Positions 1 to 11,520 of a stretch of DNA of 64,000 bases are shown one piece after another. The notes beneath the pieces were generated by a model. It saw nothing but the letters and a program-made list of their open reading frames with translations, was not told the origin of the DNA and ran no database searches. The stretch's first letter is position 1. Each line of letters begins with the position of its first letter. The stretch is from positions 11,905,882-11,969,881 of the forward strand of contig CM049317.1 of assembly GCA_026874595.1 (NCBI GenBank), in the 5' to 3' direction. The translations under genes and the position numbers were made by a program. This DNA is from Sipunculus nudus (taxonomy: Eukaryota > Annelida > Sipuncula > Golfingiida > Sipunculidae).

Positions 1-43
1 GGCAAAATGTCTCTACGATTTCTATATCAGTAATCAAAGATCG

Positions 44-45
<2 letters not shown>

Positions 46-97
<52 letters not shown>
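46..97. repeat. (TA)n microsatellite
   Basis: Uninterrupted TA dinucleotide run of about 50 bases. It is one of a dozen such runs in the window. Confidence 0.95.
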
Positions 98-99
<2 letters not shown>

Positions 100-428
100 G
101 CTCTGGTCTCCCATCGAGCACTGTGCCATCAGTTTTGGAAACAAATGATGATTTTACACAACTGTATATATATACGTTTGGAATGTGGTATATGTCCCAC
201 ACCCCGAGTCTTGCCAGAAAACAGAAACTTCACGATATAGCACGCGCACAGAAATGGTACAATATTTAGTTTAGACTTTAATCAAGAGATAAAATTCTAG
301 TCGGGAAGGCATTCCCGAAACGGGTCGATTACTTTTTGGAACGCTATGTATTACATTTAAATATTAAAGTCATTCCGTGCAAAACATTTTGATTGATATG
401 CTGTCATTTGTAAACCGTTAATTTTAAG
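98..428. other. Non-coding, probable intron or 5' flank
   Basis: I see no exon with usable splice borders here and no repeat that I recognise. It is probably intron of the gene whose later exons start at 429 or 660. Confidence 0.4.
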
Positions 429-524
429 CAAATGTTTACAATGCATTTGGAAGAGACACTGCTGATTCTAGAGCGGGAATGGGAACATGTGAATTCAATA
501 ATGGTAGAGCCCCCTAATCTGCAG
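429..524 (+). CDS. Candidate upstream exon of the unrecognised left-edge gene
   Basis: A 96-nt open block lies between a weak acceptor (TTTTAAG, ending at 428) and a donor (CAG|GTGACT at 525). It reads 32 codons in phase 0 at both ends, with content such as HLEETLLILEREWEHVNS. Phase and strand agree with the exon at 660, so it may be spliced to it. An in-frame ATG at 435 could alternatively be a start. The acceptor lacks a good pyrimidine tract, so this exon is tentative. Confidence 0.4.
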
Positions 525-659
525 GTGACTTATTGGATTTCCATCTCGGCTATTTTGTAATTTTTCATCTCACGAACATGAGATACATAACCGTATCATT
601 TTTGCTAGGCATTGTACTTCATTTAAATTGACTTGTTCTTATTCGTTCATTATTTGAAG

Positions 660-3537
660 AGTGACGTGGTATCATTGAGTAAAAAACATATCCAAATATT
701 CGATTGTTCAAGGAATATAAGAAAATCTACAAAGAAATCAGACAGATTTCAAGTGAGTGTTCTTGCCGATGTCAAATTCGCCAGAAAATACTTTGCACCA
801 TGTAATTATGACCTTAATAAACGTACAGCCGCTACTTCATTCAATTGTGACACACAGCTACTATATTGAACCAATCAGCTAAGAGTATATATTTGTGCCC
901 TTTCAGGCTATAGTTTGAATGTTTTTTCCCAGTTTCTAGATAAAAGTGTAAAAGACATTTACTATTTGCTGTTTTATTCTTTTATGAAGGCTAAAATAAG
1001 GAGGTGGGAGAATATGGTATTGACACAGTAACAGTTTGAAACAATGGTTACTCTCTCTCTTCAGAACCAAATATATTTACAAACCAATTCTATACATGAC
1101 GACCACGATGAGACATGGGTATGTATTTCCTCGAATGTTTTTACTGCACCCCACAACGGTTTAATATGTAAACAGATTCTCTGGCGATCATCTTTGTAAT
1201 TATTTTGTATTCCTGTGCAGGAATCGACCCAAGAGGAACTAGATGCATGTCTCGAGGAGACCAGGAAAATTCGATCATACCTCAGCAATATAGTTCACGA
1301 AAATAAATTAAACCCAGATGACTCTAACGGCTCTCCGCTAAAAATGGAAGTAAGTTTTGAAATATGCTTCCCCATAAAACATTGGTTTTCTTGGTAATTT
1401 GGCAGAGTTGAGGGTTGAACATACAATATAATAACTATACATATCAAAATATTTTAGTTTCGCACATTTTGCTGAGATGCTTTGTTGAGAACTTGAAGAC
1501 TGATCGTGAAAAAAAGTTTTAACTAGATTTACTTTTTAATATTGTGTACATCGTGACTTGAAAACAGATAAATAAATATTATTTAAAAGACTAATGAAGC
1601 CATTGTAAATAACAATAAAAAAATCAGGTCCGTGCAAGCTATATTACAAAACGGAAATGCAGTAAAGCAACTGAGGGTATGTACATGTATGATTACACCT
1701 GTATGGAGGATAATAATTCTATCTTTCTTGGGATGAGGCCAGAGATATATCACTACAAGTCATTATCACTAGAAGTCATTGAAATTTTCCGATGAAATTC
1801 TTAAAACTAAAATCGATTGAAAATTCATATTTTCACTGTCCAGAGGCTTGTCAAATTAGTCTTTGGCTGATTAAAGGTCGGAATAATGAGCTCAGAAACC
1901 AATGTTTAATTCTTATCCTATTGACCCCTCTCAGTTCAACAGAAAGGTGATATAATATATTAAAAAGTTCTTGTCTATGAATAAGATAATTTGTTTCGAC
2001 TAGAAATGTGTGTATATGTGTAACTTTGTTAAAATATTTTTTTTAAAGAAGATGCACAACTATTGCTGTGTCATAATGTTAATTGTATTTTGATCACTTG
2101 GTACTGACTCTGCACACAGGACAGAAACGAAGTCACAGGAGTCCGGAAAGAGGGCAACGTGACTCCTTTTTTGCAGAATAGATTCGATTTTGTTTCTCTG
2201 ATGGGTTTTGATGAAACTAGCATAATTGACATACAGGTGGAATTACAGAAGAGGTTGTATGAGGTAATCGCAAATATATCTGATGTTTCTTCTTGAATAA
2301 AATATTGACCAGAGAAGCGGTGATGTAGAATTTTAAGAAGCGTTTTGTCTTGCTAAAGGCAGTATGGTGTAAAGCGGTCTGAACTACAAAAGCATGTGAG
2401 TACATTGCATGGGTCAACCGGAAAACAGAAGCACTTGATATATGTAATCTCCATTGTTCTAATAAACAGTATTCTTATAACTGATTTTGCTTAATAAACA
2501 CACGAATTATTTATTTTCCAGCATTCTAATGTAATCACGAGCTTTCCTGGTCGCGGATTGGAAAGTGCACATGACCGGTATGATCCAGATGAAAAAGTAA
2601 GTTATTTGTTATATTAACAAGTGCTATGGTATTCTCCCAAAGGGTATCGATCATATAGTGGGCAAACTAATACATCATCCTATAAATCGGCATTTCTTTT
2701 TACCATGTATGTTGGCATCTAGATTATTGTTTAATTATGGACTCAGGGTGTAGTTTTAAATTGTTATAAGGTGCAGCCACAGGATTGTGAAATGGATCAC
2801 ACTCATCGTCATAGATTTTGGAACCGGCGCACTGTCTGTACAGGTCGATGCGGGCTTCACGGAATCCCATTAACCAGACCATCATTCAGGATTTGATTGT
2901 GTCATCTGAGATACATTCACAATTTCTTCATGGATGTCTATGGATATAATTATTTCCGGATTTACACGTGTTTATTGACTTGTTAATCTGATACACAGCA
3001 AAGGACATGGAACGTCCATTCATCTTTGGACAATACTTCTTCCATTTAAGAGCTCGAAATGAATTAAAATGTATGAAAGCTGTGTTATATAAGGTAATAT
3101 CAGTCATATGGACATTTCTGCTTTCGTCTTGAATAGAATGCTAAAGAACACTCAAAAGAATAATTCATAAACCAATATTCTGACATGCCACATATCTGTT
3201 ATGTTTTATATGTTGGCTATGTGTGATACATTCAGTGAAATCCCACTGTAGCAGAGAGTCAAGGACCAGACGGTTTGTCCCGTTATACACGGATGTCCGC
3301 GCAAAAGGGAACGCCTGCCCGAGAGCTAAGCGAGAGACACAATCGTCCAATGAAAAACTGCACTTATTCGTTTTCTTTATGAGGCTCTCTCATGAACTAT
3401 AGCTAAAGTCAATATCTTTTTTCTTGTTATAGAATTCATTAAAAGATCGTCTGAAGGGACAGGGCTTACTTGAAGCTACGCCGTTTGATGTACGGACGAA
3501 TATCCTATATGTCCGTCAATATATTATCAATTACTAA
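660..3537 (+). CDS. Unrecognised gene, 3' part, five phase-0 exons
   Basis: Exons 660-752, 1221-1349, 2120-2263, 2522-2596 and 3433-3537 (stop TAA at 3535-3537). Each has AG/GT borders (for example TTCCTGTGCAG|GAA and GAA|GTAAGT), a length divisible by three and an open frame, so all join in phase 0 into about 181 residues. The product is hydrophilic and charged, with no membrane segment. The first exon has a basic stretch (RNIRKSTKKSD). The second looks helical (EELDACLEETRKIRSYL). The last two carry tyrosines (DRYDPDEK near the start, ILYVRQYIINY at the C-terminus). Uniform phase-0 short exons would suit a cytoplasmic tail or a coiled repeat protein. I do not recognise the family. The 5' end is outside the window, or at 429. 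Nothing sequence-wise links it to the lectin genes downstream, though the exon style is similar. Confidence 0.7.
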
Positions 3538-5382
3538 ATGTTAACATCCTCAGCGTTCGGAAAGTTTATCAAGTTGAATGGAGTATTCTACGCCCGTTGT
3601 TACTGAATATTGCGGCTTGCATCCATCAAGCATACAAATATCATTGGTGATCTCTCATGTACGGGTCATGGGTCATTTTATTATCAGTAGTCTCAAAACT
3701 CTATCTGATGGGGCTGACAATTATGAGTTCATCGTTTTAAGCAATGACTAGCCATATCAGTCGTCAAACGGGTGCATAATTAAGACGTTTGATCACCTTA
3801 AATCTAAACTCTAACCGAGTTCCTAGCCCGGCAAGAGGTAGCCCTTGACAAGGCAAATACCATATCATAACTCTTCCAGGGACCTATAAGAGAATAACGA
3901 AGTTTTAAATAAGGAGAGCTATTTCACTTCAGTTTCAAACTCCCCATGAAGGAAATATGTCATCTTTAGCAACGCTAAGCAGTAATATATTACACGCCTC
4001 AAAGTAAAAAGGGTGAAAATGTATGTTGTTTTGTCGCTAGAGTTATTTATTGATCTTAAATGAAAAGGGTCCGTCGTACTGAATAGCTGGATGTCCGCCC
4101 TAGATGCGTTCTGAAGGTAGTAAATACGTTTGGGAGTACCTCAGGTGTCATTTGGGTGTCCACAATATTCATGAATCTATTTAAATTAACTTTTTAGCAA
4201 ATCTGTCCTACTTCGCAACGGACATATAACACAAATTGTAATTCTGAACATTTTATTCTAGATGCCAGGGGCGATTCCGCTAAGCTGAATGGTGACACTA
4301 AGAAATTGATTCAACTTAGATTGCTACCACTTAAGCATTTTCCAATAGGGCCTAAAATAGTTGTCAATAACCGACCAAACGGATTCTACATTTTTTTATA
4401 TGGTGACACGTGTTAATGATCATTCACAGTCATTCATTAGGGGCAATAAATGTAAACGAATTGTGCTCTTGGCTGCAATTATGACCCTTTGTAAATCTGA
4501 CAATATTAATAATAATAAAGATAACCATATACAGCAATTTAAAAGGACCATATTCCTATTATAAAACACCCGACGGAAGAAGTTTTTCCCTGATGTGAAT
4601 AGGGTGTTGGAAGCTGAAGTTCTGAAGGAAATATGCACACATGAACAAGTGCATGACATTCAAACTTTTAACTGTACACGAGAGGTTGATCTTGGAGCTT
4701 GTGCTCGTTTGTTCACCTTTACATATCGCTGAAATAAGACACTGGAGAAAATAAAGTCAGATGTTATTGATCATCGTCTTTTTATGTTATAATTCGGGCA
4801 CCTGTAATTGGATGCGCTACAGCCTGTCACTTAAATTTGCTGTCCCATATAGCAGAATATTTGCATCAAGGCTAGAAATTACCATTTAATCGGTCGTTAT
4901 ATACTTTATCCTTCCAATGTTACGTATCATATGACGGCAGGGCCTTTGTAGAAACGGAACTATCTTAGAGCACACTCACATGTTTTATTGGTTTAAGGGA
5001 GCATAGGAGACATGTTGAGTAGATATTTTGTATTACAAAGGGTGTGAAATTTAAAATGTAAACTGTAAAATGATTAAGCATAAATATACTCATCTGACTC
5101 TTTACATATCTCATATCGCGTTTTGGGTTATATATCCGAATACGTTTGTGTACATGCCCCTCAGACCAAATTGTTAGACAAAGTTACTGAAAGTTACGTT
5201 TCCCACTTCATAATATTGCCTTATATTCATTAACCTCCTGAAGTCATTAGAATGTATGCCAAATGGGAATCAAAGACGCTGAAGTACAATACTGTGATCT
5301 AAATAAGGAAATTACAGGTCCAAGAAAATTGGTACGGCCATGGGACCCAATATAATGCCCTCATAATATCCATCTGAAACAT

Positions 5383-5383
5383 A

Positions 5384-5421
<38 letters not shown>
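5383..5421. repeat. (TA)n microsatellite
   Basis: Simple TA run in intergenic DNA. Confidence 0.95.
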
Positions 5422-5424
<3 letters not shown>

Positions 5425-7039
5425 AGAAGGCAAATCCTGATTACATAGACATCAAAGGGCTACGCTACGGGCGATTTTAGATTTAAATGGTAGGTTCAAT
5501 ATATAAGTGTAATCTACAATTTTTCAATATTTCCTTGTCCAAGCTCTGCTTTCCAAGTATCGGATTTACAAATACTTTCTGAAAGTTGGCTGGGACATAT
5601 GATCTTTTTATATGATACGATGGTCGACAAGAGCTCATCTGTATACGGTTTTTGGAGTCAGGTTAGGACAGGGTCCATTTCACTTCACAATGGTTTCGAT
5701 GTACGCTCTTTACACAGCGCTTAACTATAGGCCTACAACCTACATGGTAAGCGCTGTTTGTTATGACCTCGTATCCTGAATTGTTACCCCAGAGGGGAGC
5801 ACTGTATTTTTGTCCAATCAGGTGAGACCTTGTGCTGGAAGACACAGCCAAGCGAGGAAAACACGGAGCCAATCATATTCATTTCGTTTGAGTGACAGCT
5901 CATCACCCCGGTAACCGTCTGAACAGGCCAGAGGCTCAGAGAGAATTTCCGCAGACGTGGTTTGCTTAGGGCCTTAGGCACATAGGATGCCCGGCCGGTA
6001 AGCTGTAATTCAAACGTAACGTAACAACAAAGGCAGCGTGTACACCTTGCTGGCCGGTCATAGTTCTCAGACAACAGATACATGGCAACGCTAAAACAGT
6101 CATACTGTCAGAATCGAATCGGTCGATGATGCGAGAATGCAGAGGGAGCAATTAAAATTCGACCGTAAACTGTCTTCAAACGGCGCTTGAAGCGGAAATA
6201 TGGGCGGAGCCAGGATGCCTGTCGAGTGTTTGTTTATTGGCATCTGGCTGGGTGCTTGTCACATATTAAGCACGTATTTTTCTGCGGACAACGAACCGCC
6301 ATCTGGTGTCTAAATATATCTTAAACGGTCAAAGGTGGCAGCGTGAAAATCAGTTGCTTATTTAGAAGCGTAAGATTTCCGCTGCCTCGGGAGCATAGTT
6401 TCGATGAGGCACCAGTCACATATTCTTGATCCCATCCTTGGTGACTGGAATAAATCATGTCAGCTCCTTACCTTGAAAGGGCATTTTGGCTCTTTCTCTG
6501 TTCATCGTCGATAGAGACATGTGGAAATGAAGCACATTCTTTCAACTATGGCATTTATATTTTTGTATTGACTCAAACGAGATATAGCCATCATAATTCC
6601 TAAGTATGGACGTACTAAAAAAATGATACGAGGAACCATCAAGAATTTTAAGCTAGGAGTTCCTATGTCAAAAGGTTACTATCTGTTCTTTCTAAACGGA
6701 TTGTGCGACTTGTGGCCGGAGGTGGGGGTGGGTAGGGGTGTGGGGATTGGTGCTTAAGACGTATGAAGGGTGGTTCCTATAGCTCAGATGAAAAACAGTC
6801 AGTGGAAAGTAAGAAAACAAGAGGAACCGTATGTACAGTACAGAAAACAGGTCTTGTTGAACATGACTAGATTTACTATATGGGAAGATTTTGTTGCATA
6901 TTCAGACCATTAATTATACAGTTCGCGGCCCATATTGACTTTTGTTTTGAAAAACATGTCACGACTGTTTTCCTTTGATGATCAATGATACGAATATACC
7001 ATATCCTGTTTAGTGTATACAATGTATATAATGACAATT

Positions 7040-7046
<7 letters not shown>

Positions 7047-7091
<45 letters not shown>

Positions 7092-7092
7092 T
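7047..7092. repeat. (TA)n microsatellite
   Basis: Simple TA run about 260 bases upstream of the lectin gene start. It may fall in that gene's 5' region. Confidence 0.95.
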
Positions 7093-7352
7093 AATCTGTC
7101 TTTGATCGTTATGCTAATATTATTTTCTGTTGAATTTGGAAGTGATAAACGGATATTTTATGGTTTTAAGCATCTAAACAAATAAGTAATAATTGTGAAA
7201 GTTCAAGACCGCGACGGTTATCTAATACATATAAACAGCTACTAAATTAGACAGCACATGGTTATAGCCTATAGCTAAAACTGATTGCAACACAAATGAT
7301 AGTGTCCAGTGTTATGTAGGGTCAGGCAAACGTATGATATGTGTCTTTGGAC

Positions 7353-10300
7353 ATGTGCATAATTGGAAATATGAAGAGCATATCGATGATATTTGCAATT
7401 ATGTGCTTTTTCTGTCTACATGCCGAGAACGTTAAGGCCCTTGTTTCCCGGTACGAACTCCAATACGGTGAGATTATGTTTATGTTATCATCTCTTAAAG
7501 TACTGTACAACAGCTGCCAAGAATTTCCTCTTTGGCTAAATGTGCTTGTCTCTCCATATGATATTCCAGTGAAACATAAAAGAAATAAGGATGATGCCGA
7601 AACTATATGCAAAAGAAGAGGTTGGGCGTTGCCTGCTCCAATCGACCCAACAATGTCTAGTGCTGTTACGCACTTTATGAACTTGCATAAGATGGATAAG
7701 ATGTGGCTAGGGATATCCTATTCTCAAGAAAATATATGGAAATGGTTTGATAAGCAATCTGAAGGTAAATTATTAGTTGTTAGTCTAAGAAAATAAATAA
7801 ATCTTACATAGAGACATTTTAACTATGACTGTCGTATATTTTATTTCTTTTTTTAATATTATTACCAATTTATCATTTCAAAGATCTTGTATCACACATC
7901 GTAAAATGCTGATTGAACTGAACCTCGATTTTGAATGTTATACGCGACATTCTTTATTTATTGCATTTTTTATATAAGCAAACATGGACAACAGATATTC
8001 ATATGGCTTCGGTTTGAAGATCCATCGTGACAAGCCTAGACTTGATTGCGTGATTATTCGAAATTTCATGCATTATGCCCAGGGTTGTTTCAAAGAGGCA
8101 GATGGATTTATATGCGAATATCCAGGTGAGAAACAAATAGTAGGGAAAAAGGTTTGCCGTGTTTATATTTCGAGAACAACATATTTCAGACAATACATAA
8201 TAATGCTATGTACGTTTACTCAGCCCCGGGAATTAGAGTCCAACGCTTGAACTGAATCAATTTCTGTACGATTTACGTTAAATGATGCTCAAGCAAAGAC
8301 ACAATTCTACATAACAAGTGTTTTTCAGATTGTTCTATTTGTCCCCGTTTGTCATGCCACAGAGAGGGGAATATGTGCTTGTCAGTTAACAAAGATCTAC
8401 TGAACTGGTACAAAGCTTATTGGAAATGCGTTAAATCTGGCGGCAAACTGATCAGTGGAAGAGCAATGGATATCTTAAAAGACACAATCCTGGATATTAA
8501 TCTTGATTATTGGAGTGGCATTTTTCGAAATGGATGGATCATGAAAACAGAAAACGCAAAGAGTAAGTACCAGACCAATGTGCTTCTACTCATAACTTGA
8601 TTAACAAGCATCAAAGGCGGAATTGATGTAGCCCGGTCTAGTTCCAAGTTCAGTCCATAGAGCACGTTAGCCTAAAAGGTAAAATCTGATGTATTCTGGT
8701 AAATACTAGTGATGCTTCATCTATAGTATAATGTTTCCTGCTCTTCAAGTTCTAAACAAAAGCATATGTAGTATGTATACAGAAGTTTACAGTATATAGA
8801 ATTTCATGATATAGCACCACTCCAGACTACAGATATACCCCGCGGCCGAAAATTTATTTCCGTGAAAGTTTAAAAGTGTAAAGAGTGCTAGAACGGTATT
8901 CCTGATGGACATGGATTGTTAATGGACTGAGTTCCTTGACAATAGCTGATTTCTATTAAACACTTTGTTGATTTAACAGAAGAAGTTGTTATTGTTCCTA
9001 CATGGCAAGGCGGGATTGGTGAGGTCTCCGGTAAATATTGTGTCCTGATGAATCGTGAAGTAAAGAAGGTAGAAGATGGTCATGGAACTCAAACATCGTA
9101 CGCATGGAAGCCAGTTAACTGTAGTTCAGAATATGGCTTTGCATGTATCAGAAGTAAGTTCTGTTATAACATCTTTCAATATTCGTTATTGACAATTATA
9201 AATGAAACGTTCTTTTTCAATTAAAAAAATATACAATCATCAACCGCGTCAATGAACACATTGCTCGAACGATGTAACTGCTTGTAATTTAAATGTATCT
9301 TTCAGGAATCACACAATTAGAAAAAATTAAGGATATTTTGAAATTTCTGATGTGATTTTAAGGGCTTTTTACCTATTAAGAAATATCTATAGATAAAATA
9401 CATGTATATGCATGATATTGAAATGTTGTTATCCCATCCCTGTCAAAGTAAACAACAATACAGCTGAAGTCACCACAAAAAATGCTAGCCTAACTTTCGG
9501 TAAACTTTCGGTGATGCTTATTCCGGAATACATTTATATGGGTTATCGATGTCTGAATAGTAAGTTAAAAGCTTCTTTTTAAATCATAATAAAATTCCAA
9601 TTGAAAAATGATAATTGTAAGTGGTAGGAATAAAAAATAATATGCATTTCTAGATACTCAGGGTTTAGCCATGTCTTTGTCATCACACTTGCAAAAAAAA
9701 AATCATATACCACTCTGTTTAACAAGCACGTGGGACAACACATTCCCATTATTATTATATGAGCACTATTTCAGTGGTATATTAATCAAGATATTTGTGT
9801 CAGGTGAAAATCTACAGATTCTGAAATGTTCAAGGCCACAAACGGAGTCAAGCAAGGGGGATATACTTTCGCCTTTGTTTTTCAATATTAAATGCATGAC
9901 TTGAGTGTTGACCTTAATAATAAGGCAGCTGGATGAATTATTAGTAATGTAAAATATATGCACGGATGATGTAGTCCCTTTTTTAGACTTTGGTGGATGC
10001 ATGTTATGAATATGGTAAATTGCATAATATTACCTTTAACAAATGTTAAACACAATGTATGCATGTTCTTAAAAAAACATTTGGGAGAGATGGCACTTCG
10101 TGCATCAAGTCAGATCAGGAAAAACTATCATTTGTCAAACAAATCACCTACCTAGGTCATGTTATATCTGATGACTTGTCTGATGATAATGACAGGAAAT
10201 ATGATTTTATATTATAAAGTTCAAACATTAATAAGTAAATTGTTCCGAAAATATAAGAGTGTTTTTGTTTCAAATGTACTGTGGAACCATGGATTGTTCT

Positions 10301-10710
10301 AGCCTGAGGTGTCGGTTTAAGCGCAGAACTAATGATAAGCTAAGAACTGCATACAATTATACATCAAGGATTTTGATTTTTCTGCCTAAATAGTGTAGTG
10401 CATCCGAAATGTTTGCCAGGGGAGCTACTTTCTTGTTTCAAGGCCTTGTTACGAAAAACGGGACATTCGTTGATAACACGCATAAATATTGTTAACAATT
10501 TGCATGTCAAAACCATTAGTAATTTTGTAATATTGGGTGAATCATATTTATATTAACTGTATTTGCCTTCTACTTTCAGGTAATCAGATATTCACTGCTA
10601 TTGCCACAAAACAGAGGATACATTATATTCACCTTCATCTATATGCATGTCTCTGCACTCTTTGCACTATCATTTCCTTAAATATTTTTATAATATTCAT
10701 TAGAATATAG
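7353..10710 (+). CDS. Secreted or tethered protein with two C-type lectin domains
   Basis: Five exons: 7353-7764, 7979-8125, 8329-8562, 8980-9153 and 10580-10710. All introns are phase 1 with GT/AG borders, and the summed length is 1098 nt (365 residues plus TAG at 10708). ATGs at 7353 and 7371 both lead into a hydrophobic signal peptide (ISMIFAIMCFFCLHAENVKA). CTLD1 runs from exon 1 to the end of exon 2: AETICKRRG, MWLGIS, WKWFD, and GFICEYP at the end. CTLD2 is in exons 3 and 4: WYKAYWKCVKSGGKLISG, YWSGIFRNGWIM, then YCVLMN, WKPVNCSSEYGFACIR. Neither domain shows the EPN/QPD plus WND calcium-sugar motifs, so ordinary mannose or galactose binding is doubtful. The last exon encodes a C-terminal hydrophobic tail (about the last 25 residues, IHLHLYACLCTLCTIISLNI followed by more aliphatics) with almost nothing after it. 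This could be a GPI signal or a tail anchor. ATTAAA lies 31 nt after the stop. It probably acts in extracellular recognition (inference). Confidence 0.8.
9671..10490 (+). pseudogene. Non-LTR retrotransposon (LINE) reverse-transcriptase relic
   Basis: Within the last intron of the lectin gene, the translation reads ESSKGDILSPLFFNI at about 9846-9890. This resembles the VKQGDxLSPLLFNI motif of LINE reverse transcriptases. After frame changes a thumb-like block follows at about 10120-10200 (FVKQITYLGHVISDDLSDDN), matching the YLGxxI..D.. pattern of LINE RTs. Multiple stops and frameshifts show that it is dead. The insertion explains why this intron is much longer than the others. The clade (CR1, Jockey or RTE) cannot be set from this much. 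Confidence 0.6.
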
Positions 10711-11099
10711 ACCAATATATGTGTCTGAAAAAAAAAATTGATTAAAAATTAGCACATATGATGTTATAGATATAATCTTTCTATTGTAATTAACAATTTT
10801 TAATATTATAATTAATGAACTTTGCTGCCTAAGAAGCAGCAGTAGTTGTATTCGTAGAAGGTGGCAAAAGGCAAGTGGTACTTGTATACATCGGAATAGG
10901 CCTTGCATCGACTGTTTTCACTGTTTTATACGGGTTTTGATCTGACTCAAGATATGTCCATATATCGAAGGAAAATGGTAAATTTAACTCAAGATACATA
11001 TGCTTATAAAATACCAATAACATCATTTATGAACACGTCTTTCCACCAAGAAAAAAAAATTAATTATAGTAAGTTTTTATTATTACTTAAATAGAAAAT

Positions 11100-11520
11100 A
11101 ATTAATACTTCTTACAAAAAATATAGCATCCATTTAATATTACAGTATACATGGAGGAACAGAATATTATGACCGGAGTGAATCTCTTGGGTAAAGTATA
11201 TATAGAGACATCGATGGTTGCAATAGAATCCGTGAACAAATTGAACTGGTATATGGCGAAACGGAGGATTCCGCACTTACATTTCCTATCGCTGGTGTAC
11301 CCTACTGCTCATTTGGTCAAGATTCCTCCATCTAGCACGACAGAGGAAAAGAACCGGTAGCAACAGACAGAGGATGCGTTCAGGCCGACATTTGCCACGT
11401 TAAAATGCCATGTATGGATATTGGTAGCAGCTCAGTTTGCGATGGAGTAATAAACCCTCATCGATCCTTAAATTACATTATGGAATTTCCCAGTGCATGC
11501 CAATAAACTAATCCTAAGAT
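11100..11520 (+). pseudogene. Cysteine-rich orphan exon remnant
   Basis: One frame across about 11152-11510 reads like a secreted protein: GGTEYYDRSESLG, then DIDGCNRIREQIELVYGETE, GVPYCSFGQDSSI, then DRGCVQADICHVKMPCMDIG. It is interrupted by two in-frame stops, after SESLG and after QDSSI. The regular cysteine spacing and protein-like composition argue for an old exon rather than chance. I do not recognise the family. It lies just downstream of the lectin gene and could be a relic of another ectodomain. Confidence 0.35.

Larger units (their letters stand above)
3538..7352. other. Intergenic DNA between the left-edge gene and the lectin gene
   Basis: No exon chain was found. It contains (TA)n at about 5383-5421 and 7047-7092. 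A 10-bp perfect inverted repeat, ACAGCGCTTA ... TAAGCGCTGT, lies at about 5714-5757. A GC-richer block at about 5650-6320 looks like an interspersed element but was not identified. The open frames on the minus strand at 5663-6151 overlap each other in different frames and show no domain. A G-rich stretch (GGAGGTGGGGGTGGGTAGGGGTG) lies at 6718-6740. Confidence 0.5.
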
